The notes: generated by a model from the letters alone, not told the origin. A stretch of 64,000 nucleotides of DNA from Alphaproteobacteria bacterium (GCA_030054175.1 JASGCM010000009.1:1-64000); one strand, 5' to 3'; counted from the stretch's first letter, positions 28,310-36,992 are shown. Program-made: numbers and translations.

Positions 28310-28396
28310 CATATGTTTTTTTTCGTAAGGCGCTTGACAAATGCTTGCGGGTCTGCGTAATTTATTTTCATGACCTACAACTTTTAAGGAGGTGTC

Positions 28397-28717
28397 ATGA
28401 AAAATTTAACCGTCAGGTTAAGCGACTTAGACCACAAACGATTGACCGAGCAGGCAATCAAAAAGGGCGGAACAGTGAGCGACGCAATGCGCGACATCGT
28501 GAGCCAATTTTTTGACAAGCAAAGTCAAACGCAAAACGACAAGGCGGAGCACGAAAAAACCCGCGCAAAGTTTGCCGACATTGACAACGCTTTGGCGAAC
28601 CAAGTCGCAGACTTTCAGGCGCTCAAAGCCGATGGCGAGAAAACCCAAAACCTTGTCATTCAATTGGGGCGAATGTTTGGGGAGTTTGTCGCCACAGTGG
28701 GAGCATCGAAAAAATGA
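28397..28717 (+). CDS. Ribbon-helix-helix DNA-binding protein (TrwA/MobC-like relaxosome accessory)
   Basis: 106 residues. The N-terminus MKNLTVRLSDLDHKRLTEQAIKKGGTVSDAMRDIV is a ribbon-helix-helix fold; the rest is a coiled coil (KAEHEKTRAKFADIDNALANQVADF). A strong AAGGAGGTGTC ribosome site precedes the ATG. It is the first gene of the mobilization operon next to the oriT-like region, as TrwA is in R388. A dual role as oriT binder and operon repressor is inferred. Confidence 0.8.
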   Translation: MKNLTVRLSDLDHKRLTEQAIKKGGTVSDAMRDIVSQFFDKQSQTQNDKAEHEKTRAKFADIDNALANQVADFQALKADGEKTQNLVIQLGRMFGEFVATVGASKK

Positions 28718-29058
28718 GCACGCTAAAAAATCTTTTCCTTCGCGCAGCGGAAACCAAAGACCCCATCGAATTCAAAATTCTGGCGCGTTCAATCGCCGCC
28801 CGAGTTGGCGACAGAGACGCAAACGGGGTGTATTTCATGAAGCCCGAGTTTCAAACGAAGACGAGCCGAGCGATAAAACCCGCTTCGCTGGACTACCCCG
28901 ATAACTATTTTGAGCACGCCCAAACGCGCAAATATGTGGAAGGGTATTTGACCCAATTGGAAATCAAATTTTTGTCGGGAAATTTGAACGCCACGGGTTC
29001 ACTACTTAAAACCGCAGAGCGTAGATTGAAAACATTAATAACAGGAGACAAGCAATGA
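28714..29058 (+). CDS. Hypothetical mobilization-operon protein (114 aa)
   Basis: Not recognised. Soluble and basic (LKNLFLRAAETKDPIEFKILARSIAARVG). It overlaps the preceding stop (ATGA) and the following start, so it belongs to a translationally coupled chain from the ribbon-helix-helix gene to the periplasmic protein gene. Confidence 0.75.
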   Translation: MSTLKNLFLRAAETKDPIEFKILARSIAARVGDRDANGVYFMKPEFQTKTSRAIKPASLDYPDNYFEHAQTRKYVEGYLTQLEIKFLSGNLNATGSLLKTAERRLKTLITGDKQ

Positions 29059-29276
29059 ACACCATCGACTTTGACGAGAACCGCTATTTTTGCGAGCACT
29101 TAATTAAATTGTTGGCAGAAGACGACCACAAAACTTTTCAATGCTTACTCGCAGACCACGGATTGACGCTAACCGATTTTGTGGATTTGACGATTAACGC
29201 ATTGATGCCACCGCCGAACCTCACGGGCTACTTTTTGGCAATCCGCACTTATATCACCACGGGAGAATTGAAATGA
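29055..29276 (+). CDS. Hypothetical mobilization-operon protein (73 aa)
   Basis: Not recognised. Acidic soluble protein (FDENRYFCEHLIKLLAEDDHKTFQCLLADHGL). It overlaps both neighbours by 4 bases. No domain can be assigned. Confidence 0.7.
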   Translation: MNTIDFDENRYFCEHLIKLLAEDDHKTFQCLLADHGLTLTDFVDLTINALMPPPNLTGYFLAIRTYITTGELK

Positions 29277-29458
29277 ACTTTTTAGACACAGCAAAAGACA
29301 GCGCAGGCGAAACATTGAACACGCTGGGCGAGTTCATTCAGAAAGACAAAGACCCCATCGAACAAGCCGCCATCAACATTTTTTTGATGTTGATTGTGGC
29401 CGCCGCGATGTTCGCGGCAGGTTGGGCGTTTGGGTTTTACGCAGGAGCAGCGCAATGA
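29273..29458 (+). CDS. Small single-pass membrane protein (61 aa)
   Basis: A soluble acidic N-terminus (LDTAKDSAGETLNTLGEFIQKDKDP) and one C-terminal helix (AAINIFLMLIVAAAMFAAGWAFGFYAGA). The gene overlaps its neighbours. The topology would suit a small partner of the coupling protein or a surface/entry-exclusion factor, but this is inference. Confidence 0.7.
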   Translation: MNFLDTAKDSAGETLNTLGEFIQKDKDPIEQAAINIFLMLIVAAAMFAAGWAFGFYAGAAQ

Positions 29459-29721
29459 AAAAAGCACTTTTAGCCCTCGCACTCGCATCAGTGGTAGCGA
29501 CCGCCACAGCGCAAAACGCCGACAGTACAGTACTTCAAAACAATGCGGGCATGGCCGTTAAAAATGTGCGCTTGTTTCGAGTTTTAGCAGGCCAGTCAAT
29601 CACGGTTTACAGTTTTAAGCAATGCCTAAATCAGTACGCCCCGCCCCAAGGTTTGGGCGGCTACTGGATTTTGAACAACACGACGCAAACAGATATGAAT
29701 TTTGTTTGTGAAGGGTGGTAA
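29455..29721 (+). CDS. Small exported protein (88 aa)
   Basis: A clear signal peptide (MKKALLALALASVVATATAQ) with cleavage after the second Ala-Thr-Ala, then a 68-residue mature domain with one Cys pair (FKQCLNQY and NFVCEGW) that could form a disulfide. The start at 29455 overlaps the previous stop; the track start 11 codons upstream is rejected. Function unknown. Confidence 0.75.
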   Translation: MKKALLALALASVVATATAQNADSTVLQNNAGMAVKNVRLFRVLAGQSITVYSFKQCLNQYAPPQGLGGYWILNNTTQTDMNFVCEGW

Positions 29722-29723
29722 TC

Positions 29724-31643
29724 ATGAGCCGCGCCGCTTACATCGACTGGGGCATGAATTCCGTGCCCCTCGACCCCCAAACACCCCGCCGCGACTTGCG
29801 GGGGGCTTTGGTGCTGGGAGCACTGGGAGCCGCCGCAGGGTTTGCGGCAGCATGGGCAGGACTGGGGCACATCCTGCCCACGGAAACCAGCGCCGTGGGC
29901 TTTCTCACAGACCTGACAAGCCAAAAACTCACCTTCTCAAACGTGAGTGGAAATCTTGCCGCCCGTGGCGGGGCTTCCGTGTTGACCGCCGCCGCGTTGG
30001 GCGTGTGGCTGTTTGTCGAAGGCTTCAAGCCACGGGAGCGACTGCGCCACATCCGTGGCCGTCGTTATCTCGATGGACAAGAAGCAATTAAAAAAGCGCA
30101 GCAACTCGCAAAGGCAGAAATCAAGGACAGCGCAGAAGGTGTGCCCCTCTCGCAAAACTTCAATTTTTCCGCAGAGCGGGAAACAACCCACACGCTTTGC
30201 GTGGGTGGCGTGGGCGCAGGTAAAACGACCATAGCCCATCACATTTTGCGGGGAATTTTTGCCCGCGACGACCGCGCTTTGATTGTGGATTGGAAGGGCG
30301 ACTTTACCCAGGCCTACAAAGGCCGAATTTTTAACCCACTCGACCGCCGTTCTTTGCGGTGGTGCGTGGCGTTGGATGTAGTCAGTGCTTTAGACGCGCA
30401 AGCCTTTGCGGGGCAAATCATCCCCGACCCCGTGGGTGGTGCCGACCCGTTTTGGGCGAACTCATCACGGGCAGTCCTGGCAAGTGTCGTTAAGCATTTA
30501 CAAGCGACCAAGCCCAAGCGTTGGACATGGGGCGACCTTTACGAAACGGCGTGCGTAGCACTTCCCCAACTTCAAGAAATCGTTAAAACGCAGAACCCGC
30601 ACGCCTTCGCGTCAATCAGCGAAGCGGGCAAACAAACGCAGGGCGTTTTGTCTCAAATGTTGGCACAAATGGACAGTGTGCGAGTACTCGCAGAAGCGGA
30701 GGCAGACGACCCCGAGGCCGTGGGCTTTTCGATTCGGCATTGGCTGGCAGGCCATGGCAGAGGACAAATCATTCTCGCAGGCAGTACAGAACACGAACGA
30801 CTTTGCGCGGGGGCAATGCGGGCGGTTATCACGGCAGCGGCGGCACAACTTCAGGCACTGCCCGACAGCAAAACCCGCAGGGTTTGGCTTGTATGCGACG
30901 AATTTCCAAAGTTGGGCAAGTGTGAAGCCGTGCCCAAACTGTTGGCTTTTGGGCGCTCCAAAGGGGCGCGTGTGGTGCTACTCGCTCAAGACTTGGCGCA
31001 ACTGCGCCACATCTACGGAGCAGACGAAACCAAGAGCATCACCAGCATGGTGGGCACAATTTTGATAGGCAGAACACAAGGCGGCGAAACCGCCGACATG
31101 CTGGCAAAACAAGTGATAGGAACGCGGGAAGTTGAAAGACGCAACACGACCACGCAGGGCAACGGCGCGAGTTCGTCGAGTTGGCAGCGTGATGAATTGC
31201 TTGTTGTCCACCCCTCAGAACTTCAAACAGAACTTGGTAAGCGTGGCGACCACATCCAAGCCCTGATTGTGGGACTGGGCGACTATGTTTTGAATGTGCC
31301 TTTTGATTTTGTCGCACCGTCAAAAAAGCGTGAGGCGATGGAATGGCGCGAGTGTTTCCAAGGCAAGGCCAAGACCTTGCCCACTGTGGCAAAAGACGAG
31401 CCTTTGGCCGTGTCGAAAGACACGAAAAAGGAAGCCGAAAAAGAGGACGGACAAGACGCGGAGCGGCAAGCCGTGGAGCATCAAGTTCACGCAGCGATTG
31501 ACCCCGCAGCGGGGGCGTTGTTGGCGGGCTTGGCGATGTTTGAGCAGTTAGCAAACAACAAGACCATCACCCCACAGGCCGCGCCGACACATCAAGCGCA
31601 ACGCTTGAAAAACGAACACGAACAAGAAGCAGAGCAGGAGTAA
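29724..31643 (+). CDS. Type IV coupling protein (TrwB/TraD-like ATPase)
   Basis: 639 residues. Two N-terminal membrane helices (GALVLGALGAAAGFAAAWAGLG and ASVLTAAALGVWLFVEGF) precede the ATPase. Walker A GGVGAGKTTIAHH is near residue 161 and Walker B RRVWLVCDEFPKLG near 390. RSKGARVVLLAQDLAQL is the conserved post-Walker B block. It brings the relaxosome to a secretion channel; with no T4SS encoded here it must dock on a helper's channel. The variable C-terminus is Glu/Lys-rich. Confidence 0.9.
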   Translation: MSRAAYIDWGMNSVPLDPQTPRRDLRGALVLGALGAAAGFAAAWAGLGHILPTETSAVGFLTDLTSQKLTFSNVSGNLAARGGASVLTAAALGVWLFVEGFKPRERLRHIRGRRYLDGQEAIKKAQQLAKAEIKDSAEGVPLSQNFNFSAERETTHTLCVGGVGAGKTTIAHHILRGIFARDDRALIVDWKGDFTQAYKGRIFNPLDRRSLRWCVALDVVSALDAQAFAGQIIPDPVGGADPFWANSSRAVLASVVKHLQATKPKRWTWGDLYETACVALPQLQEIVKTQNPHAFASISEAGKQTQGVLSQMLAQMDSVRVLAEAEADDPEAVGFSIRHWLAGHGRGQIILAGSTEHERLCAGAMRAVITAAAAQLQALPDSKTRRVWLVCDEFPKLGKCEAVPKLLAFGRSKGARVVLLAQDLAQLRHIYGADETKSITSMVGTILIGRTQGGETADMLAKQVIGTREVERRNTTTQGNGASSSSWQRDELLVVHPSELQTELGKRGDHIQALIVGLGDYVLNVPFDFVAPSKKREAMEWRECFQGKAKTLPTVAKDEPLAVSKDTKKEAEKEDGQDAERQAVEHQVHAAIDPAAGALLAGLAMFEQLANNKTITPQAAPTHQAQRLKNEHEQEAEQE

Positions 31644-31649
31644 AAAATT

Positions 31650-34604
31650 ATGTTGGATTTAGTACCCATCAATGACGCAGACTATTACAAGTCGCTGAGC
31701 CAGTCCGAATACTACACGGGCGCAGAGAAAGGCGAACCCGCAGGCAAATGGGGCGAAGGAGCCGAAAAAATCGGCATTGACCCGAGCCGACCATTGGACG
31801 CTCACACCCTCGACCAAGTAATGATGGGCTGGAAGCCGAACGGGGAGAAATTACAACAAAACGCCCTCACCCCTCAAATGCTGGCAGAGAACGAACAGGC
31901 GAGAAAAGACAAGAAAGAACCGCCGCATCAAATGCGCGTGGGCATGGACTTGACCTTTTCAGCGCCTAAATCCGTGTCGGTTTTGTGGGCGAATGCTTCG
32001 CCCGAACTCAGGGAGCAAATCAGCAAAGCGCAGGCCGACGCAGTGGCCGAGGCCATGCGCTATCTACGCGACCGCGTGGAGACACGCACGGGCAAAAAAG
32101 GAGAGCACAGGGAGAAGCCCGCCGCCCTGATTTTTGCGACTTTCGAGCACTCCGACACACGGGAAAAAGACCCCAACCTTCACACGCACACGGTTGTTAG
32201 CAATGCCGTCATTCGAGAAGACGGCAAGACCAGCGCAATCGACCAGAACGGGCTATATGTCCACAAATTGGCCGCAGGCACGACCTACCGCGCCTACCTT
32301 GCCCAGCAGTTGCGGGGCATGGGGTTCAAGTTGGAAGAAGACAAAGACAACGCGGGGATTTTTCAAGTTGCGGGCATGGACAAGAACTTGGAAAAGCACT
32401 TTTCAAAGCGCAGCGAACAAATCAAAGCCAAGGTCAAAGAAACAGGTATGGACAGCGCCCAGAGCCGCAGGAATCACGCGGGCAACACCCGCAAGGCGAA
32501 GGAAGAAATCGACCGCCCCGCACTCTTTGAACGGTGGCAAAACGAGAGCGCAGAGCGCGGGTTTGATGCGTCAAAAATCGACGCACTCAAAGAGGCCACC
32601 CCCGAGCCGTTCACCATGCCCACGACGGCCAAAATCTTGGAACGCTTGACAGAGAACGAGAGTTTTTTTGAGGTCAAAGACCTGGAGCAAGTCTTAGCGG
32701 AGTTTGGGCAATATCAAGACTTCGACAGGGAAAAAATGAGGGACGAAATTTTGGCAAGCCCAGAGTGTGCCAAGCGGGTATGGGTGAACGAGCGCACGAT
32801 TAAGACAAAGAACAAGAAAGACAAGGACAAGCCAGACGTTCGCACAGTCGGCACCTCGGCCACGGTTTACACATCCCAAGCCCTGATTGACTTGGAAAAA
32901 AACGCACTCGACAGCGCAGCAGCGCGAAGCACGGAAACCCGCCACCACCTGCCCGCCGCGACCGTGGCCGCGACGATTCAGGGAATCGAAGAAGCGGCAG
33001 GCTTTCAATTACGCGACGAGCAGCGCGAAGCCGTGGAGCACTTGACCCAAAAGAGCGGAGGCGTTGCCATCCTCAGGGGACTGGCAGGCACAGGCAAAAC
33101 CACGGCACTGAAGGCCGTCAGCGAATCATTCAAGGCCGAGGGCTACAAAGTCCACGGCGCAACAATTTCAGCGCAGGCAGCGGGCATCCTAGCCAAGGAA
33201 ACAGGGCTAAAAGCCGCGACCATTGCTCAAACCCTCATTGACTTGGACAAAGGCAAAACCACACTCACCGAGAAAAGCGTTTTACTCATTGACGAAGGGG
33301 GCATGGTGGGAAGCCGCGACTTTGCGAGGCTTCAAAAACACGCCGACGCAGCAGGGGCAAAACTCATAGCCGTGGGCGACGAGCGCCAATTACAAGCCAT
33401 TGCCAGCGGGGGCATTTTTGAAGCCCTACAACGACACGCAGGCATTGCCACCGCAGACCTAAAAACTATCACCCGCCAGCAGGACGCGCAAGACCGCGAA
33501 GCGTCAAAACTACTCTACGAAGGCCGAGCCGAGGAAGCCCTAAAAATCTACGAAGACAAGGGGCAAATCAAGACGCACAAGCACCGCGACAGCCTCATGA
33601 TTCAACTCGCAAAAGACTTTGCGAACGACCCCAGCGCAATCGACCAAAAAATGATTGTGGCCGCGACGAAGTCCGAGGCGCGGTTGTTGAATGAACAAAC
33701 CCGCGAAGAACTCAAGGCAGCGGGGCAACTTGACAGAGACACGGGCGCACTGTTCGAGAACGGGGACGGCGACACCTTGGAAATGAGCAAGGGCGACCGC
33801 ATCATTTTCAAAAAAAACAACCTAAGCCGTGGCATCGTGAACAACCTAAAAGGCACGGTCAAAGAGTGCCACCAGCAGGGGGAACACTCGATTTTGAAAA
33901 TCGAATGCGACGACGGCAAAACCCGCGAAGTCAACACAGAAGATTACCCGCACTTGCGGCACGGGTACGCAATCACAGGCCACGCCTCACAGGGCGCGAC
34001 CATTCAAAAATCCTTTGTTCTTTTCAACCGTGGCGCGTCGGATTTAAGCTGGGGGTATGTCGCCCTGACGCGGCACAAAGACCGCGTGAATTTGTACGCC
34101 ACCGAAGCCGACCGCCCAGACTTAGCCGAAAAATTCAGCAAAGCGGCCATGAAAGGCACGACGCTAGACCTCAAGGAATACGAGCAGGCCACGCCAGAAG
34201 CGGCAGCAGGCAAAGACATGGAAGGCAGCGCACCAAGCACGGCGCAGGGCTTGGCTTCGAGCGCGGGGAAAGGGCAACAGTCCGCAGGCGGACAGATGCC
34301 CCAGCAAGCCGCCAAAACGACCGCACAAGCCCCGCAGGCGGGGCAGGCAGGGGGAATTCAGCAAAGCCAAAACACAGGGCAGAAAATCAACTGGTCAGCC
34401 ATTGAGCGGGTTAGCCCAACACTTTCAACCTTTTTAAAACTGTCTATGGCGCATGGGACAAATGGCGACGCTTCTTTGGTTTCGCTTTACGAAGCCTTAG
34501 CAGCAGGCGCAAGCCGAGGCGCAGAACAGCACGAAGCCCAAACGCAGAGCCAAGCTCGTGAGCAAGCCAACATTCAGCGCCAAGGCGCAGAGATGGAGCG
34601 TTGA
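31650..34604 (+). CDS. MOBF conjugative relaxase-helicase (TrwC/TraI-like)
   Basis: 984 residues. The relaxase domain (1-300) has catalytic Tyr pairs near 11-12 (ADYYKS) and 21-22 (SEYYTG), the block MDLTFSAPKSVSVLWA and the metal-binding His motif PNLHTHTVVSNAVI near 175. The helicase domain has Walker A LRGLAGTGKTTAL near 476, LLIDEGGMVGSR, and the late motif TGHASQGATIQKSFVLF...YVALTRHKD. It nicks oriT and unwinds the transferred strand. It is followed by a hairpin and the right-end repeat. Confidence 0.95.
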   Translation: MLDLVPINDADYYKSLSQSEYYTGAEKGEPAGKWGEGAEKIGIDPSRPLDAHTLDQVMMGWKPNGEKLQQNALTPQMLAENEQARKDKKEPPHQMRVGMDLTFSAPKSVSVLWANASPELREQISKAQADAVAEAMRYLRDRVETRTGKKGEHREKPAALIFATFEHSDTREKDPNLHTHTVVSNAVIREDGKTSAIDQNGLYVHKLAAGTTYRAYLAQQLRGMGFKLEEDKDNAGIFQVAGMDKNLEKHFSKRSEQIKAKVKETGMDSAQSRRNHAGNTRKAKEEIDRPALFERWQNESAERGFDASKIDALKEATPEPFTMPTTAKILERLTENESFFEVKDLEQVLAEFGQYQDFDREKMRDEILASPECAKRVWVNERTIKTKNKKDKDKPDVRTVGTSATVYTSQALIDLEKNALDSAAARSTETRHHLPAATVAATIQGIEEAAGFQLRDEQREAVEHLTQKSGGVAILRGLAGTGKTTALKAVSESFKAEGYKVHGATISAQAAGILAKETGLKAATIAQTLIDLDKGKTTLTEKSVLLIDEGGMVGSRDFARLQKHADAAGAKLIAVGDERQLQAIASGGIFEALQRHAGIATADLKTITRQQDAQDREASKLLYEGRAEEALKIYEDKGQIKTHKHRDSLMIQLAKDFANDPSAIDQKMIVAATKSEARLLNEQTREELKAAGQLDRDTGALFENGDGDTLEMSKGDRIIFKKNNLSRGIVNNLKGTVKECHQQGEHSILKIECDDGKTREVNTEDYPHLRHGYAITGHASQGATIQKSFVLFNRGASDLSWGYVALTRHKDRVNLYATEADRPDLAEKFSKAAMKGTTLDLKEYEQATPEAAAGKDMEGSAPSTAQGLASSAGKGQQSAGGQMPQQAAKTTAQAPQAGQAGGIQQSQNTGQKINWSAIERVSPTLSTFLKLSMAHGTNGDASLVSLYEALAAGASRGAEQHEAQTQSQAREQANIQRQGAEMER

Positions 34605-34630
34605 AAGTGCTAAAATCCAGCCCAAGGGGC

Positions 34631-34655
34631 ATCAGGTGTCATTACTTGGTGTCAT
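34631..34655 (+). repeat. Right 25-bp element-end repeat
   Basis: Identical over 25 bases to 23369-23393. It is about 70 bases inside attR. Confidence 0.8.
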
Positions 34656-34678
34656 TCAAAAACCCACCTGTTTTTGAA
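34655..34678 (+). terminator. Hairpin after the relaxase gene
   Basis: Arms TTCAAAAAC and GTTTTTGAA with a 6-base loop, followed by A4 T4. Possible terminator of the mobilization operon. Confidence 0.55.
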
Positions 34679-34722
34679 AATTTTCCTTATAAATCATGGT
34701 GTTAAGGGTATGGGTAAACGAT

Positions 34723-34742
34723 TCCTGCCAGCCGCGCCAACT
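34723..34742. repeat. attR core, 20 bp
   Basis: Identical to the tRNA-Arg end at 23306-23325. The following bases (GTCTAAATTATTGATTTAGA) also resemble the sequence inside attL, showing that a second left end begins here. Confidence 0.9.
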
Positions 34743-34786
34743 GTCTAAATTATTGATTTAGAGCATGTTTTTTAAGACTGATCGAT

Positions 34787-34811
34787 GCCAGGTGCCATTG
34801 CCTAGTGTCAT
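34787..34811 (+). repeat. Diverged third copy of the 25-bp end repeat
   Basis: Matches the two element-end repeats at 19 of 25 positions by eye. It precedes the decayed integrase at the same distance as the intact one. Confidence 0.65.
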
Positions 34812-35240
34812 GTTGGCCTTAAAAATTCCCGGATTGGGGAAAAGTAGACACGGTTTTTTTGATATCCGTGTCTATTTTTTCGCCCAAAATTTTCAACGCA
34901 CACTCGCTCAGCTCGGCCGCAAAACCAAAAACCCACAAGCGGCCCCTAGCAGGGCGCTAGAGTTCAGTCTCGCACTGTCAAATATCCCACCGATGGAACG
35001 CAAAAACCATGCTTTGAAGAGTTGGTGAAAAATGGGCCAACCTCCTCAAAGTCATCGCCGCAGAGGGTGAGAGCGTGGACTTTGACCCAAGTAATCCAGC
35101 ATGAGCAGCTTGGGGGCAAAAGTGGAAAAGCGACAAAGACAAACCTCCCCAAGACTTGCGTCAACAAGCCCAAGACCGGGAACACACACTTCTAGAAGCC
35201 ATGCGCGGGCAACTCACCAATGCCTATGCCGCCGAAGACT
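34810..35240 (+). pseudogene. Decayed integrase 5' fragment of an older element
   Basis: LALKIPGLGKSRHGFFDIRVYFF matches the start of the intact integrase (MALKIPRLFKSRHGVFALRVYFF). Later, in other frames, FEEL and VDFDPSNPA match FEEL...LDFDPSNPAEV of the intact gene, followed by a TGA. So the fragment has frameshifts and stops and lacks the whole catalytic domain. It shows a previous or tandem insertion at this tRNA site whose right part has been lost. No gene is otherwise seen between the relaxase and the oxygenase. Confidence 0.85.
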
Positions 35241-35246
35241 TCCCCT

Positions 35247-36296
35247 TCAAAGCTCAAGTTCTCTGCTCTCTTTGGCAATGTGCTGCTCGATCAAACGACG
35301 CGCTTTCACGCCTCCGGCATCGATATTCAGGGACAGCAATCTGCGCTCGGGCCAGTGCGATAAATTGCTTTGCTGGCGTTGCAGCATCTCCATGTCTTCA
35401 CCAAAAATGCGACCCTGGCCGGTGCGTATTTGCTGGGTCAATTCGGTGTCCTTGGGCTTGAAATTGCGCGCCATGCCCCAGTGATACCAGTGCGAGGTCT
35501 CGGTCTCGGGTGTGATGAAGTCGACCACCACGCTATAAGCCTTGAGGTGACTGGGCGCATGGAAGCCCCCGTGTCCGGCCAAGGCCACCCCGACGTCGAT
35601 CATCACATGGCTGGGCGGAGTAAAGCGGCAGATCTGCCAGCGATCAACCGAAGCCTGGTGATCCAGGCCTTGGGCGCGCATGGCCATTTGCCAGAATGGC
35701 GGCGCCTGGATACCACTGAGGTGCCGTTGGGTGATGACCTGACCATTTTCCACCGAGGTAGTGCTGGGGGTTTCTTCCAATTCGGGTTGACCGATGCTGT
35801 TGGCATGGACGTAGGTCTCATGGGTCAGGTCCATGAGGTTGTCGATCATCAGCCGATAGTCGGCTTGAACGTGATACAAACCGCCGCCATAGGCCCAATC
35901 GGGGTGCTCCAAGAAGTCCAAGGTGGGCAGCAGCGCCACATCGGCCTGGGCGGCATTGCCCGGCCAAACCCACACAAAACCGTAACGCTCTGTGACGGGG
36001 AACGCACGGATGGGCGGAAAACTGCGTACCCGTTGCATCGGCATCTCGACGGTTTTACCGTCTACGCCCATCTGCAATCCGTGATAGCCGCATTGCAAAT
36101 GCCCGTTGCACACCCGACCCAAGGAAAGTGGAGCGCCGCGATGTGGACAAAAATCCTCTAAAGCGGCCACTTGACTGTCAGAGCCGGTGAAAAGTGCCAT
36201 TTTTTCGTGACAGATGGTGCGTCCCAGAGGGCGGTCGCCCAATGCGTCCAGCTCTTTTCGGGTGCAGGCCACATACCAGGTGTTTTTCAGCCACAT
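35247..36296 (-). CDS. Rieske non-heme iron oxygenase, VanA-like alpha subunit
   Basis: 349 residues. The Rieske cluster is CPHRGAPLSLG...CGYHGLQM at about 47-68. The mononuclear iron site is DNLMDLTHETYVHANSIG near 160. Length and motifs fit vanillate O-demethylase/TsaM-type monooxygenases that demethylate or hydroxylate aromatic acids. No reductase partner (VanB) is adjacent; the downstream side is occupied by the element remnant. The ATG at 36296 has a GAGGAGATCGTCG ribosome site; the longer track ORF is rejected. Divergent from the TRAP operon. Confidence 0.85.
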   Translation of the reverse strand: MWLKNTWYVACTRKELDALGDRPLGRTICHEKMALFTGSDSQVAALEDFCPHRGAPLSLGRVCNGHLQCGYHGLQMGVDGKTVEMPMQRVRSFPPIRAFPVTERYGFVWVWPGNAAQADVALLPTLDFLEHPDWAYGGGLYHVQADYRLMIDNLMDLTHETYVHANSIGQPELEETPSTTSVENGQVITQRHLSGIQAPPFWQMAMRAQGLDHQASVDRWQICRFTPPSHVMIDVGVALAGHGGFHAPSHLKAYSVVVDFITPETETSHWYHWGMARNFKPKDTELTQQIRTGQGRIFGEDMEMLQRQQSNLSHWPERRLLSLNIDAGGVKARRLIEQHIAKESRELEL

Positions 36297-36452
36297 CGAC
36301 GATCTCCTCTTGGCAGGGCCTTGGGCCCATGCAACAAGCCATTCATTGTAGTGAGGCGGCCGAGGCCATGAGCCCTGAAGCCAATCAGAAGACCTATACT
36401 TTGACAATGAACCAGTCAGTACATTTTAATTTCCGAAATCACCCCCCTCATC

Positions 36453-36992
36453 ATGCTGACTTCATTCCTGAACAAGCTGGGCCGCATCATTGATCTGGTG
36501 CTGGCCGTGGCTCTGGCCGTCATGGTGGTCTTGGTCTTTGGCAATGTGGTGTTGCGTTACGGTTTCAATTCGGGCATCACCACCTCTGAGGAACTCTCGC
36601 GTTGGCTGTTTGTCTGGTTGACTTTTTTGGGGGCGATCGTGGCCATGAAAGATGGTGCGCATTTGGGCACCGACGCACTGTTGTCGCGCTTGCCCAAGCG
36701 TGGAAAGCAGGTGTTGTATGTCCTATCCCATGTCCTGATGCTGTATGTCTGCGTATTGCTCTTCCAGGGGGGAGCCCAATTGGTGCGCCTCAACCAGGGC
36801 GCGACCAGTGCAGTCATGGAGATCTCCCTGGTTTGGTTTTATGCGCCCGGCTTGCTGTTGGCCGTTTTAGGGGCTTTGGTTTTGATCAATAACCTGTGGC
36901 GATTGTGGCTTGGCCATGTCAGCGAAACTGAATTGATCGGTGTGCGCGAGTCTGAGGAAGAACCGCGCGATAGGCCGGCTGTGTTGAAATAA
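36453..36992 (+). CDS. TRAP transporter small permease (DctQ)
   Basis: 179 residues with four helices. The family segment TSEELSRWLFVWLTFLGAIVAMKDGAHLG is present. It pairs with the DctM subunit 16 bases downstream to import an organic acid. A GAG-rich site precedes dctM. Confidence 0.92.
   Translation: MLTSFLNKLGRIIDLVLAVALAVMVVLVFGNVVLRYGFNSGITTSEELSRWLFVWLTFLGAIVAMKDGAHLGTDALLSRLPKRGKQVLYVLSHVLMLYVCVLLFQGGAQLVRLNQGATSAVMEISLVWFYAPGLLLAVLGALVLINNLWRLWLGHVSETELIGVRESEEEPRDRPAVLK

Larger units (their letters stand above)
23306..34742. mobile_element. Integrative mobilizable element in tRNA-Arg, about 11.4 kb
   Basis: Bounded by a 20-bp perfect direct repeat, TCCTGCCAGCCGCGCCAACT, at 23306-23325 (tRNA 3' end) and 34723-34742. 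In order it holds a tyrosine integrase, a HindIII-family restriction-modification pair, two unknown genes, an oriT-like palindromic region, a ribbon-helix-helix protein, four small genes, a type IV coupling protein and a MOBF relaxase-helicase. No pilus or T4SS assembly genes are present, so transfer would need a helper. Base composition is visibly lower in GC than the flanks, and AGCT and GATC are almost absent. Confidence 0.9.

Noticed and set aside
23306-34742. Prophage.
   Set aside because: No capsid, terminase, tail or lysis genes; the genes are integrase, restriction-modification and conjugative mobilization.
34765-35028. The 87-aa ORF as a functional small gene.
   Set aside because: It is the start of a decayed integrase, with the rest of the homology continuing in other frames.
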